62,530 nucleotides of DNA from Candidatus Limnocylindria bacterium (lineage in GTDB: Bacteria; Chloroflexota; Limnocylindria; P2-11E), in the NCBI GenBank assembly GCA_036523395.1, contig DATDEH010000060.1, positions 1 to 62,530 of the forward strand. The letters are read 5' to 3'. Both the position numbers and the translations under genes were made by a program. Under the pieces are notes generated by a model. The model searched no databases and was not told where the DNA came from. It saw nothing but the letters and a program-made list of their open reading frames with translations. The number at the start of each line of letters is the position of its first letter. The stretch's first letter is position 1. Of the stretch, positions 33,155 to 42,327 are shown one piece after another.

Positions 33155-34341
33155 CCGACGGTCGCGGCGTCACATTCGCGCACGGCTTCCGCGCCGGAGC
33201 GGCGAAAGCGGGCGTGAAGCACGGACGGCCGGAGCGCCTGGACGTGGCGCTCATCGTGTCGGAGCGGCCGTGCGTCGCAGCGGCGGTCTTCACCACGAAC
33301 CAGGTCATCGCCGCCCCCTGCGTCGTGACTCGCCGCCACGTCGAGCGTGGGCCACTGCGCGCCATCGTCGTGAACTCAGGCAACGCGAACGCGTGCACGG
33401 GGGAGCAGGGCGAGCGCGATGCGATCGCGATGGCGGAAGCCGCGGCGGCCGTCGTGGGCTGCTCCCCGTACGAGATCGCGGTCGCGAGCACCGGCGTGAT
33501 CGGCTTCAAGCTGCCGGTCGAGCGGATCGCTGCGGTGCTTCCGGGCATCGAGCTCACTGAGGTCGGCTGGGATGACACCTCGCGCGCGATGATGACGACG
33601 GACACGCGCCCCAAGGTGACCGAGCGCGAGCTGAATCTCACGGCGGGCACGGTGCGCATCGGTGGGGTCGCGAAGGGCGCGGGGATGATCCATCCGAACA
33701 TGGCCACGCTTCTCGCGTTCATCACGACGGATGCGGTCGTCGAGGCCAGCGACCTGCGGCGCATCGTCTCGCGCGCAGCGGACACGACGTTCAACGCGAT
33801 CTCGGTCGATGGGGACACGAGCACCAACGACACCTTGCTCGTCCTGGCGAACGGCGCCTCAGGCGTCACGCCGAGGGGCGCGGACCTCGCGACGTTCGAG
33901 GAGGGCGTTCGCACCGTATGTGCGGATCTCGCGCGAATGATCGTCGCCGACGGCGAGGGCGCCACGAAGGTGTTCGAGGTCCGCGTTCGCGGAGCCGCTT
34001 CAGCAGCCGACGCGCGCCTCGCGGCTCGGACGATCACCAACTCGAACCTCGTGCGCACCGCAATCCACGGCGGCGACCCCAACTGGGGTCGGATACTGGC
34101 TGCCGCGGGCCGCTCCGGCGCGCGAGTGGACGACCGCAAGGCGAGCGTGCGCATCGGCGATCTCTTCGTCTATCGGAGTGGCGCGCCGCTCGTCGTCGCC
34201 GATGCCGACGTGCGTGCATTGTTCGCGGCAGACGCGATCGAGATCGAGGTGACGCTCGGTCTCGGCGAAGGTCAGGCCGTGGCGTGGGGCTGCGACCTGT
34301 CGGCGGAATACGTGCGCATCAACGCCGAGTACATGACGTGA
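33151..34341 (+). CDS. argJ: Glutamate N-acetyltransferase (ornithine acetyltransferase)
   Basis: 396 residues. The self-cleavage site is NMATLLAF, with Thr186 as the expected N-terminal nucleophile of the beta chain. Other blocks: FTTNQVIAAPC, VNSGNANACTG, ASTGVIG, GVAKGAGMIHP and SNLVRTAIHGGDPNWGRI. It recycles the acetyl group from N-acetylornithine to glutamate, making the pathway cyclic. The ATG at 33151 overlaps the argC TGA (ATGA); the frame runs further upstream only by chance. Confidence 0.96.
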   Translation: MTDGRGVTFAHGFRAGAAKAGVKHGRPERLDVALIVSERPCVAAAVFTTNQVIAAPCVVTRRHVERGPLRAIVVNSGNANACTGEQGERDAIAMAEAAAAVVGCSPYEIAVASTGVIGFKLPVERIAAVLPGIELTEVGWDDTSRAMMTTDTRPKVTERELNLTAGTVRIGGVAKGAGMIHPNMATLLAFITTDAVVEASDLRRIVSRAADTTFNAISVDGDTSTNDTLLVLANGASGVTPRGADLATFEEGVRTVCADLARMIVADGEGATKVFEVRVRGAASAADARLAARTITNSNLVRTAIHGGDPNWGRILAAAGRSGARVDDRKASVRIGDLFVYRSGAPLVVADADVRALFAADAIEIEVTLGLGEGQAVAWGCDLSAEYVRINAEYMT

Positions 34342-35111
34342 GCGACGTCCTGGTGCTCAAGATCGGTGGCTCGATCATGGGTGATGAGGCCGCGGCCCTC
34401 GATGTCGTGGCGGCGCTCAACGACGCGGGTCATTCGCTCGTCGTCGTGCACGGTGGTGGTCCGCTCGCGACGGAATGGTCGGGACGGCTCGGTCTGGAGA
34501 CTCGTTTCGTCCGCGGGCTGCGCGTCACCGACGCCGCGACACGCGACGTCGCTCTGGCCACCATGGCCGGACTCGCCAACTCGCGCGTCGTGGCGGCGCT
34601 GATCGCGCGCGAGGTGCCCGCGGTCGGACTGTCGGGGATCGACGGCGGAATGCTGCGCGCGGAGCGCGAGGACGCGGAGCTTGGTCTCGTCGGCCGGGTG
34701 AGCCTCGTCGACAGCGCGCTGCTCGAAGAGTTGCTCGCGGCGGGACGTGTGCCGGTCGTGGCGCCCGCGGCGCTGGATAAGAAGGACGGCGAGATCCTCA
34801 ACGTGAACGGTGACGGCGTGGCTGGCGCGCTCGCCGCGAGCCTGGGCGCGCGGCTGCTGGTGTTCGTGACCGACGTCCCGGGTGTGCGCTCGAAGGATGG
34901 CAAGGTCATCACGTCGCTCGATGCCGCGCGCGCGAAGGCGCTCGTCGACGACGGCACGATCGAGGGCGGCATGGTGCCCAAGGTCGAGGCCTGCCTGATC
35001 GCCGCGAGCGCCGGGTGCCGGTGCGCGATCGTCGCAGCGCGCGGCGCCGACGCGATCGAGCGACTGCTCACCGGCGAGCAGGTTGGCACCGTCTTCGAGG
35101 CCGCGGCATGA
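34338..35111 (+). CDS. argB: Acetylglutamate kinase
   Basis: 257 residues of the amino-acid kinase fold: LVLKIGGS at the N-terminus, VVVHGGGP, RFVRGLRVTDAATRDV, NVNGDGVAGALAASL and EGGMVPKVEACL. The protein begins directly at the first strand, without the N-terminal helix that mediates hexamer formation and arginine inhibition in known arginine-sensitive kinases. Feedback by arginine may therefore act elsewhere. The GTG start overlaps the argJ TGA (GTGA). Confidence 0.94.
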   Translation: MSDVLVLKIGGSIMGDEAAALDVVAALNDAGHSLVVVHGGGPLATEWSGRLGLETRFVRGLRVTDAATRDVALATMAGLANSRVVAALIAREVPAVGLSGIDGGMLRAEREDAELGLVGRVSLVDSALLEELLAAGRVPVVAPAALDKKDGEILNVNGDGVAGALAASLGARLLVFVTDVPGVRSKDGKVITSLDAARAKALVDDGTIEGGMVPKVEACLIAASAGCRCAIVAARGADAIERLLTGEQVGTVFEAAA

Positions 35112-35590
35112 GAGAGGCGCTCACGCGCAAGCATCACCGGCAGCAGGCACTGGTGCGCCTGGTCCGTCAGGGGCGCCTATCGACGCAGGAAGAGCTCGTG
35201 CGCGCGCTCAAGAACGCAGGGTTCCCGTCGACGCAGGCAACGGTGTCGCGCGACATCGTCGAGCTCGGCCTGGTGAAGGTCGCGCGCGATGGGGCACACA
35301 TCTACGCGCCGCCCTCCGTCGTGAGCCAGGGCGGCACGGATCGCCTGCGCCGTTTCAGCGAGGACTATCCGGTCGAGGCGGCGGTCGCGGCGAACATGGT
35401 CGTCCTGCGCTCCTCGCCGGGCACAGCGAACGCGCTCGGCGCGGCGCTCGACGCGTCGGGGCTCACCGAGATCCTCGGTACGCTCGCTGGCGACGACACC
35501 GTCTTCGTCGCGACCTCGACCGAGCGGCATGCGCGTTCCCTGCTCACGCGTCTCACCGCGTTCGGCATCGCCCGAAGGGAGAAGTCATGA
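35108..35590 (+). CDS. argR: Arginine repressor ArgR
   Basis: 160 residues. The N-terminal winged helix has RQQALVRLVRQGRLSTQEELVRALKNAGFPSTQATVSRDIVELGLVKV (recognition helix in QATVSRDI). The C-terminal hexamerisation and arginine-binding domain ends with LGTLAGDDTVFVATSTERHARSLLTRL, containing the GDDT motif. As gene four of its own target operon it would autoregulate through the palindromes at 32095-32129. ATG overlaps the argB TGA. Confidence 0.95.
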   Translation: MREALTRKHHRQQALVRLVRQGRLSTQEELVRALKNAGFPSTQATVSRDIVELGLVKVARDGAHIYAPPSVVSQGGTDRLRRFSEDYPVEAAVAANMVVLRSSPGTANALGAALDASGLTEILGTLAGDDTVFVATSTERHARSLLTRLTAFGIARREKS

Positions 35591-36879
35591 CCGCGCCGGA
35601 GCACAGGGGGGAGACCTGCGTCCTCGCGTACTCAGGCGGCCTCGACACGAGCGTCGCGGTGGCGTGGCTGCGCGAGACGCACGGCTTCGAGGTCGTGACG
35701 TGCACCGGCGACCTCGGCTCGGTCCGCGACCTCGAGCAGATCCAGAAGAAGGCGATCGCGAGCGGCGCGCGCAAGGCGATCGTGCAGGACGCGCGCGACA
35801 TCTTCGTGCGCTTCTTCGTGTGGCCGGCGCTGCAGGCCGGCGCGCTGTATGAGGAACGCTATCCGCTTGCGACCGCACTGGGTCGGCCGCTGCTGGCGAA
35901 GCTGCTCGTCGACGCGGCGCGTGAGGAGAACGCTCGCTTCGTCGCGCACGGGTGCACCGGCAAGGGGAACGACCAGGTGCGCTTCGACCTCGCCGTCGGA
36001 GCGCTTGCCCCGGACCTCAAGGTGATCGCGCCGATGCGAGGCGGTATGAACATGACACGCGACGAGGAGATCGAATACGCGCGCGAGCGCGGCATTCCTG
36101 TTGAGGCAACCAAGCAGAGCCCGTATAGCGTCGATGAGAACCTGTGGGGTCGCTCGATCGAGGCCGGAGTTCTCGAAGATCCGTGGGGCGCGCCGCCGCG
36201 CGACGTGTTCCAGTGGACCGTCGATGCCGACGAGGCGCCCGCGAAGCCGCGCGAGATCGTGATCGGATTCCGCGAGGGGCTGCCGATCAGCCTCGACGGC
36301 GACGAGACCCTGGGCATCGAGCTCGTCGAGCGTTTGAACAAGCTCGGTGGCAAGTACGGGGTGGGCCGCATCGACCAGATCGAGAACCGGCTCGTGGGCA
36401 TCAAGTCGCGTGAGATCTACGAGGCGCCGGCGGCCGTCATCCTCCATCTTGCGCACCGCGCGCTCGAGGACATGGTGCTGACCAAAGAGACGCTGCGCTT
36501 CAAGGCGCAGGTCGCGCAGGAGTACGCCGACCTCGTCTACAACGGCCTGTGGTTCACGGCACATCATCAAGACCTCGCGGCGTACGTACGCAGCACGCAG
36601 CGCTTCGTGAGTGGCGAGATCCGCGTGCGCCTCCATCGCGGGGCGGCGACGATCGCCGGCCGCCGCTCACCGCACTCCCTCTATTCGACAGCGCTCGCGA
36701 CGTATGGCAAGGGCGACCAGTTCGACCACAAGGCGTCCGAGGGCTTCATCACCGTCTTCGGTCTGCCGCTCCGCACGCAGGCGCGGATCCAGTCGCTCTG
36801 GGGTGAGGGGAGCGAGGCGATGCTCGATGTGCCGAAGAAGGCGCTCGAAGCCCCGCAGGCGAAGAAGAAGACCAGGTGA
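35587..36879 (+). CDS. argG: Argininosuccinate synthase
   Basis: 430 residues. The PP-loop LAYSGGLDTSVAVAWL is at the N-terminus; HGCTGKGNDQVRFD and the SVDENLWGRSIEAGVLEDP block are standard. Citrulline plus aspartate plus ATP gives argininosuccinate. The ATG at 35587 overlaps the argR TGA. The C-terminal ~25 residues are Lys-rich and probably disordered. Confidence 0.96.
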   Translation: MTAPEHRGETCVLAYSGGLDTSVAVAWLRETHGFEVVTCTGDLGSVRDLEQIQKKAIASGARKAIVQDARDIFVRFFVWPALQAGALYEERYPLATALGRPLLAKLLVDAAREENARFVAHGCTGKGNDQVRFDLAVGALAPDLKVIAPMRGGMNMTRDEEIEYARERGIPVEATKQSPYSVDENLWGRSIEAGVLEDPWGAPPRDVFQWTVDADEAPAKPREIVIGFREGLPISLDGDETLGIELVERLNKLGGKYGVGRIDQIENRLVGIKSREIYEAPAAVILHLAHRALEDMVLTKETLRFKAQVAQEYADLVYNGLWFTAHHQDLAAYVRSTQRFVSGEIRVRLHRGAATIAGRRSPHSLYSTALATYGKGDQFDHKASEGFITVFGLPLRTQARIQSLWGEGSEAMLDVPKKALEAPQAKKKTR

Positions 36880-38252
36880 GCAAAGACCTGTGGAAGGGAC
36901 GCTTCGAGGGCGCGCTCGATCCGAAGGTGCGCGACTTCACCGCGTCGCTCGAGCTCGATAAGCGTCTCGCGTCGCACGACGTGCGTGGCAGCATCGCGCA
37001 CGCACGGATGCTCGGCCGCCAGAACGTGATCTCAAAGGACGAGGCGGCCACGCTCGTGCGGGAGCTGGAGCGCATCGCAGGGGAGCTCAAGAATGGCACG
37101 TTCGCGTGGCCGGCCGACGCTGAGGACGTGCACTCCGCGGTCGAGCGCGTGTTGACGGAGCGCGCGGGAGCCGTCGGCGGGAAGCTCCACACCGGCCGGA
37201 GTCGCAACGATCAGATCGCGCTGGACCTTCGTCTGCTCGTCGTCGAGCTTCTCGATGGTCTCGATGCCGCACTGGTGTCGTTCGCGCGGGTCCTGGTCGA
37301 GCGGGCGTCGGACGAGTCGGACACCGTGATGCCCGGCTACACACACCTGCAACGCGCGCAGCCGGTGTCGCTCGCGCATCACCTGCTCGCACATGTCGAA
37401 GCGCTACGACGCGACCGGATGCGGGTGAGCGAGGCTCGCGAGCGTGCGGCGACGTCGCCCCTCGGTGCCGGCGCGCTGGCCGGGGTGCCCTACGCGATCG
37501 ATCCGCAGGCGGTCGCGCGCGAGATGGGTCTCGCGCGGACGTTCCGCAACAGCATCGATGCCGTGGCGGACCGCGACTTCGTCGCCGACTTCACGTACGT
37601 GTGCGCGCTTGTTGCCGTGCACGCATCACGCTTCGCCGAGGAGCTCGTCCTGTGGACCACCGCCGAGTTCGGCTTCGCCGAGTTCTCGGATCGGCACGCG
37701 ACCGGGTCGAGCATCATGCCGCAGAAGAAGAACCCGGACGTCGCGGAGCTCGTGCGCGGCCGTGCGGGTCGCATCATCGGCGACCTCGTCGCGGTGCTCA
37801 CCACGCTCAAGGGACTGCCTCTCGCGTACGACGGCGACCTGCAGGAGCAGCGCGTTCCCCTGTACGACGCGGCCGCGGTGATCCCGGCCCTCGAGACGCT
37901 TGCGCTCGTCGTGGGCGGCGTGCGCTTCGACCGCGAGGCGATGCGCCGCGCGACCGAGCGCGGAATGCTGACAGCGACGGATCTCGCCGACCACCTCGCG
38001 CGCCGCGGTGTGCCATTCCGCGAGGCGCACGAGATCGTCGGTCGCCTCGTGCGCGAACGACTCGCGCAAAAGAAGGACCTGGCCGACGTCACGCTCGGCG
38101 AGCTGCGCGCCGTCGATCCGCGTTTCGGCGAGAGCGCGGTCGACGAGGTCGACGTGTCGCGCTCGCTCGCATCGCGGTCGTCGCCCGGCGGAACCGCGCC
38201 CGAGCGCGTGCGAGCGGCGATCGAGGAAGCCCGCACCGCGCTCCTCGCATGA
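36876..38252 (+). CDS. argH: Argininosuccinate lyase
   Basis: 458 residues of the fumarase/aspartase superfamily. Signature GSSIMPQKKNPDVAELVRGRAGR; also HTGRSRNDQIALDLRL and GYTHLQRAQPVSLAHHLLAH. It splits argininosuccinate to arginine and fumarate. The GTG start overlaps the argG TGA, and its stop overlaps the ATG of the acetyltransferase. Confidence 0.96.
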   Translation: MSKDLWKGRFEGALDPKVRDFTASLELDKRLASHDVRGSIAHARMLGRQNVISKDEAATLVRELERIAGELKNGTFAWPADAEDVHSAVERVLTERAGAVGGKLHTGRSRNDQIALDLRLLVVELLDGLDAALVSFARVLVERASDESDTVMPGYTHLQRAQPVSLAHHLLAHVEALRRDRMRVSEARERAATSPLGAGALAGVPYAIDPQAVAREMGLARTFRNSIDAVADRDFVADFTYVCALVAVHASRFAEELVLWTTAEFGFAEFSDRHATGSSIMPQKKNPDVAELVRGRAGRIIGDLVAVLTTLKGLPLAYDGDLQEQRVPLYDAAAVIPALETLALVVGGVRFDREAMRRATERGMLTATDLADHLARRGVPFREAHEIVGRLVRERLAQKKDLADVTLGELRAVDPRFGESAVDEVDVSRSLASRSSPGGTAPERVRAAIEEARTALLA

Positions 38253-38785
38253 GCCCGCAGATCAGGCCGGCGCGCACCGACGATGTCGACGCGATGCGAA
38301 GGCTGATCGACGGATACGCGGCGCAGGACCTGATGCTGTCGCGATCGCCCGAGTTCCTCCTCGAGCACCTCGGCGATTACATCGTCGCTGACGACGCCGG
38401 CTTCGCCGGATGCTGCGCGCTCGCCGTGCTCACGCGTGATCTTGCCGAGATCCGATCGCTTGCGGTGAAGCCGGAAACGTCACGTCGCGGAGTGGGGAAG
38501 GCGCTCGTCGATGGCTGCGTCGAGCGGGCGAGGACGCTCGGCCTGCGCCGTGTGTTCGCGCTCACGCTCGTGCCGGAGTTCTTCGAGCGCTGCGGTTTCA
38601 CGCTCATCAGCCTCGGCCGGCTTCCGGAGAAGAGCGCCGCGGAGTGCCCCGTGTGTCCGAAGCGTTTCGCGTGCGACGAGCAGGCGATGCTGATGGATCT
38701 TGACGGCACCAAGCCCGAGCCGCTCCGCCCTGGCGAGCCGTGGGGCTACACACGAATCTTTCTCGGGCAGGAGCCGGCCCGCTAG
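38249..38785 (+). CDS. argA: GNAT N-acetylglutamate synthase, short ArgA type
   Basis: 178 residues, a single GNAT domain: IRSLAVKPETSRRGVGKALVDGCVERARTLGLRRVFALTLVPEFFERCGF, followed by a cysteine cluster CPVCPKRFACDEQAML that recurs in stand-alone bacterial N-acetylglutamate synthases. It would prime the acetylated cycle with acetyl-CoA. Last gene of the operon; ATG overlaps the argH TGA. Assignment as ArgA comes from the domain, the cysteine motif and context. Confidence 0.85.
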   Translation: MSPQIRPARTDDVDAMRRLIDGYAAQDLMLSRSPEFLLEHLGDYIVADDAGFAGCCALAVLTRDLAEIRSLAVKPETSRRGVGKALVDGCVERARTLGLRRVFALTLVPEFFERCGFTLISLGRLPEKSAAECPVCPKRFACDEQAMLMDLDGTKPEPLRPGEPWGYTRIFLGQEPAR

Positions 38786-38787
38786 CG

Positions 38788-39870
38788 TCAGGGCTGCGGC
38801 TTCAGCATCTCCATCGTCGCGGCCCGGCCCGTCTCGCCTTCCACGACGTAGAGCACGTCGGCGATCGTGACGAGTGCCCCACCGCCGCGCGGCGACCGCA
38901 GCCGTGGACCGAAGTGCCAGTGGTCGAGCGTGAAGATGTGTATGTCGGGCGCGACGACCCAGAACCATCCCGCGGCCTCCGCCGCGCGCCCGCCGACGAC
39001 CGGCTTACGCAGGTCCGGCAGCCGCGTCCACTCGTTGCGCACCGGGTCGTAGCACTCGAAGGCGCGCTCGCCCCCGTTCCCGCCAGCCGCGCAGACGCTT
39101 CCTCGATAGGTTCCGACGGCGAGGTGGTCGCGCGGAGTTGGCATCGCTGCAAGACCGGTGATGAGCTTGCCGTGGTCGTACACCCAGACCTCTTTGACCC
39201 AGTTTCCGTCCTGCCCGACGCCTCCGACGATGTACGCACGCTCGTCGATTACGGCGATGCCGCCGGCCGCGCGCGCCGCCGGCATCGGCGTATGTTCGAT
39301 CCAGCGCGCGTCGTTCGCGCTTAGGCTGAAGACGCGATTGGTCGGTCGGCCGAACACGTATCCACCGAAAACGTAGACGCGGTCATCGACCGTCGCGGCC
39401 ATCGCGTGATCGAGCGAGATCGGCAGGTCGGGCGCCGACGTCCGTAGGCCGGTGCTCAGGTCGTAGCGGTAGACGTGCAGTCCATCGTCCGCCGTCCCGG
39501 TCCCGCCGATGACGTAGGCGGCTCCATACAGCGTCGTTTCTGCGACGTCCCCGCGTGCGGGGTAGCTCGGGCCGAGCGTCGTCCAGCTCTGTGTCTGGAG
39601 GATTTCGGCATCTCCGCTTTCCGCGGATACACCGCCGACGGGCGCGACCACGTACGGGGCGGTCACGATGAACTGCGCCGTAGCCCGCGGCGTCGCCGTT
39701 GCCTGCGGCGTCGTCGTGGCCTTGTCCGCCAGTCGCGGCACGACCAAGGAAACGACAACTCCAATGACGACCACGGGCGCGAGGACGAGGCTGAGCGATC
39801 CTGCGCGCCACGGTCCCCGGTTCGCAACCGGCTCGGGCTCGTCCAGCTCGATGATCTGGGTGTCGCTCAC
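38788..39870 (-). CDS. Kelch-repeat protein with N-terminal membrane anchor
   Basis: 360 residues. A short N-terminal tail is followed by one membrane helix (~28-50), a Thr/Ala linker and about five kelch blades, each with a GG or VIGG/VFGG/IVGG turn and a Trp after it (VIGGTGTADDGLHVYRYD, VFGGYVFGRPTNRVFSLS, IVGGVGQDGNWVKEVWVYD). Probably an extracytoplasmic beta-propeller tethered to the membrane; ligand unknown. GTG start; an upstream ATG would add sequence with poor codon bias. Confidence 0.8.
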   Translation of the reverse strand: MSDTQIIELDEPEPVANRGPWRAGSLSLVLAPVVVIGVVVSLVVPRLADKATTTPQATATPRATAQFIVTAPYVVAPVGGVSAESGDAEILQTQSWTTLGPSYPARGDVAETTLYGAAYVIGGTGTADDGLHVYRYDLSTGLRTSAPDLPISLDHAMAATVDDRVYVFGGYVFGRPTNRVFSLSANDARWIEHTPMPAARAAGGIAVIDERAYIVGGVGQDGNWVKEVWVYDHGKLITGLAAMPTPRDHLAVGTYRGSVCAAGGNGGERAFECYDPVRNEWTRLPDLRKPVVGGRAAEAAGWFWVVAPDIHIFTLDHWHFGPRLRSPRGGGALVTIADVLYVVEGETGRAATMEMLKPQP

Positions 39871-40001
39871 AGCAGTGAGGTACAACCTACGCCCGGACGA
39901 CGTTCCGCCAAGGGGAATGAGCCGCGCCTGCCTTGGCGTTAGCGTGTTGATCATGCCCGTACTGCTGACACCAAAGGGGGCGCGCGGCACGGGATTCCGG
40001 T

Positions 40002-40342
40002 ATGTTCCGGCTGTTCGGCCGGCGCATGCGCATCCAGGGCAGGCCGCTTCTACTGCTGACGACCACCGGCGCGAAGAGGGCGTCAGTGATTCGCGACTCA
40101 TCGTGGCATCGAACGCCGGCGCGGCCTCACATCCGGCGTGGTACGTGAACCTCGCGCGCCGTCCCGAGGGAGCGGCGATCGAAGTCGACGGCCGTCGCTT
40201 CGCGGTCAACGCCGACTCGCTGCACGGACCAGAACGCGACCGCGCGTGGAAGCGCATCGTCGCGCTCGCGCCTGGTTATGGCAAATATGAACGGGACACA
40301 GATCGAGAGATCCCGGTGGTACGAGTCACGCGTAGACCCTGA
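40002..40342 (+). pseudogene. Deazaflavin (F420)-dependent nitroreductase family gene, frameshifted
   Basis: From the ATG at 40002 the frame encodes MFRLFGRRMRIQGRPLLLLTTTGAKR, the standard start of the Ddn/DUF385 family. It then continues out of frame; the rest of the domain (LIVASNAGAASHPAWYVNL, then PGYGKYERDTDREIPVVRV) lies one frame over and ends at 40342. Between the halves about 30 bases are missing relative to the family (the GxxRxxPLxY segment). So a small deletion broke the gene, unless it is an assembly error. Confidence 0.75.
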
Positions 40343-40348
40343 GGCAGC

Positions 40349-40354
40349 TAGCCT
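40349..40354 (+). promoter_or_regulatory. Predicted -10 (TAGCCT) of the 123-aa membrane protein gene
   Basis: TAGCCT ends 6 nt before the ATG at 40361; no Shine-Dalgarno. Confidence 0.4.
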
Positions 40355-40360
40355 TCGCCG

Positions 40361-40732
40361 ATGTCCCAACGCGCGAAGGCTCTGGTGGCCGGCATCGACG
40401 CGCTCATCATGGGTGCGTTCACGTTCAGCGAGAGCGGCGGGACGTTCGGGATCGGTATCCCGGACCTCGTGCTGTGGGGCTCGGTCGTCGCGGCCGCGGT
40501 CTGCGCGCTCGTTGTGTTCACGGACGGCGCGGCGGTTATCGCCTGGATCGCCATCGGTTACGTCCTCTTCGGTGCCCTGCTGACGAACGGCAGCCCGAAC
40601 TGGCCGCTCGTGGCGCTGGCTCTCGCGCTGATGCCGCTCGTCCCGCGACCGAATGGTTCGCTGGGTCTCGGCGTGCTCATCGCATCAGGTGCGGCTGTCG
40701 TCGCACGCGTGCTCGTCGGTCTGCTCGTCTGA
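40361..40732 (+). CDS. Small membrane protein, four predicted helices
   Basis: 123 residues, almost entirely hydrophobic, with four helices (~8-30, 35-55, 57-78, 95-120) separated by short loops. I recognise no family. It stands between the broken nitroreductase and gamma-glutamyltransferase genes with its own predicted -10. Confidence 0.7.
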   Translation: MSQRAKALVAGIDALIMGAFTFSESGGTFGIGIPDLVLWGSVVAAAVCALVVFTDGAAVIAWIAIGYVLFGALLTNGSPNWPLVALALALMPLVPRPNGSLGLGVLIASGAAVVARVLVGLLV

Positions 40733-40746
40733 GGGACACGAGCGAA

Positions 40747-40752
40747 TAGCAT
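40747..40752 (+). promoter_or_regulatory. Predicted -10 (TAGCAT) of the gamma-glutamyltransferase gene
   Basis: TAGCAT ends 6 nt before the GTG at 40759. Confidence 0.4.
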
Positions 40753-40758
40753 CTTCCG

Positions 40759-42324
40759 GTGACCACGCGACCGACGATCCGTTCGGTGAACGGGCTGGTG
40801 GCGACCGACAACCATCTCGCCACGGCCGCCGGCATCGCCGTCCTTCGTGATGGTGGCAGCGCCGTCGACGCCGCGGTCGCGGCCGCGGCTGTGTGCGCTG
40901 TGACCCAGCCGCATCGCACCGGGATCGGCGGCGACCTCTTCGCGCTGGTCTACGACGCCCGCACTCGAGAGGTGCAGGCGTACAACGGGTCGGGAGCGGC
41001 AGCGAAGTCGCTCGACCGCGAATCGTTCCCCGACGGCTTCCCAAAGGGTGGGCCGCGCGTCGCCACGGTGCCCGGCGTGCTCGCTGCGTTCTCCGACCTG
41101 ATGGCCGACCACGGCCGCCTCGGTCTCGAGCGCGTGCTCGCGCCCGCCATCCAGTACGCGGAGGAAGGATTCCCGGTGAGCGACGGCCTCGCGGAGGGAT
41201 TCGTCGACAGCGGCGCGCGTCTCGATGAGGAGTGCGCGCGCGTCTTCGGTCCGGTCGGTCGTTTCCCGCGCGCCGGCGAGATCCTGCAGCAGACCGAACT
41301 CGCGCAGACGCTGCGCGAGGTCGTGACGCACGGGACGGCCGCGTTCTACGGCGGCGATCTTGGCGAGCGTTTCGCCAAGGGACTCGCGACGATGGGCGGT
41401 CACATCACGCTCGACGACCTCGCGTCGCACGCGACGGATCGACCCGAGCCGATCGCCGTCACGTACCGTGGCCTGCGCATCTTCGGACAGCCGCCCGTGT
41501 CGCAGGGTCACATCCTCCTGGAAGAGCTCGCGATCGCCGAAGGCCTCGACATGAAGGAGTTCCCGTGGGGAAGCGCCGACCTCGTCCATCAGATGGTCGA
41601 GATCAAGAAGATGGCGTTCGCCGACCGCGATGCCTACGCGGGCGACCCGAAGCACATGGGTTTCGCGGCCGATCGGCTCCTTGACGGACCGTTCGTGGCG
41701 AGCCGTCTCCGCGCGATACCGGCCAAAGCGAGCGAGCGCGCCGAGGCGGGTGCGCTTGCCGTGCTCGCGACGGACACGACGTACATGGCGATCGTCGATC
41801 GCGATGGCAACGCGGTCTCGCTCATCGAGAGCGTCTTCAGCGAGTTCGGGTCGGCGTCGATGGTCCCGGGCACAGGCATCCTGCTGAATGACCGGCTGAC
41901 CGGCTTCTCGCTCGACGCCGCATCGCCGAACGTGCTCGCTCCCGGCAAGCGGCCGATCCACACCCTGAACACGGTCATCGCGCTCGGCGGTGTCACGCCG
42001 CGCTTGGTGTTCGGCACGCCGGGCCGGCACGCTCAGGTGCAGACGAACTTCCAGCTCGCGGTCGCGCTCATCGACCACGAAATGGATGTCCAGCGCGCGA
42101 TCGAAGAGCCGCGCTGGTATCACGAGTCCGGCCGCGCACTCAAGGTCGAGAACCGTTTCACGGAGCAAACGCGCAAGGGGCTCGCGGCGAAGGGTCACGA
42201 GATCGCGCTCGTCGGCGACTGGGCCGAGGTGACCGGCGGCGCGCAGGCCATCGCGATCGACGAGAACGGCGTATTCAGTGGTGGCGCGGATCCTCGCCGC
42301 GAGGGCAACGCGGCCGGCTACTAG
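40759..42324 (+). CDS. ggt: Gamma-glutamyltransferase family protein
   Basis: 521 residues, an Ntn-hydrolase. Self-processing is expected before Thr340 in LATDTTYMAIVDRDGNAVS, giving a ~339-residue large and ~182-residue small chain. AAAAVCAVTQPHRTGIGGDLFAL and the small-subunit GTGILLNDRL are family hallmarks. No signal peptide is visible, unlike the periplasmic E. coli enzyme, so it may be cytosolic. Substrates could be glutathione-like or other gamma-glutamyl amides, or related acylases. Just upstream of the penicillin-binding lipoprotein. Confidence 0.92.
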   Translation: MTTRPTIRSVNGLVATDNHLATAAGIAVLRDGGSAVDAAVAAAAVCAVTQPHRTGIGGDLFALVYDARTREVQAYNGSGAAAKSLDRESFPDGFPKGGPRVATVPGVLAAFSDLMADHGRLGLERVLAPAIQYAEEGFPVSDGLAEGFVDSGARLDEECARVFGPVGRFPRAGEILQQTELAQTLREVVTHGTAAFYGGDLGERFAKGLATMGGHITLDDLASHATDRPEPIAVTYRGLRIFGQPPVSQGHILLEELAIAEGLDMKEFPWGSADLVHQMVEIKKMAFADRDAYAGDPKHMGFAADRLLDGPFVASRLRAIPAKASERAEAGALAVLATDTTYMAIVDRDGNAVSLIESVFSEFGSASMVPGTGILLNDRLTGFSLDAASPNVLAPGKRPIHTLNTVIALGGVTPRLVFGTPGRHAQVQTNFQLAVALIDHEMDVQRAIEEPRWYHESGRALKVENRFTEQTRKGLAAKGHEIALVGDWAEVTGGAQAIAIDENGVFSGGADPRREGNAAGY

Positions 42325-42327
42325 CCG

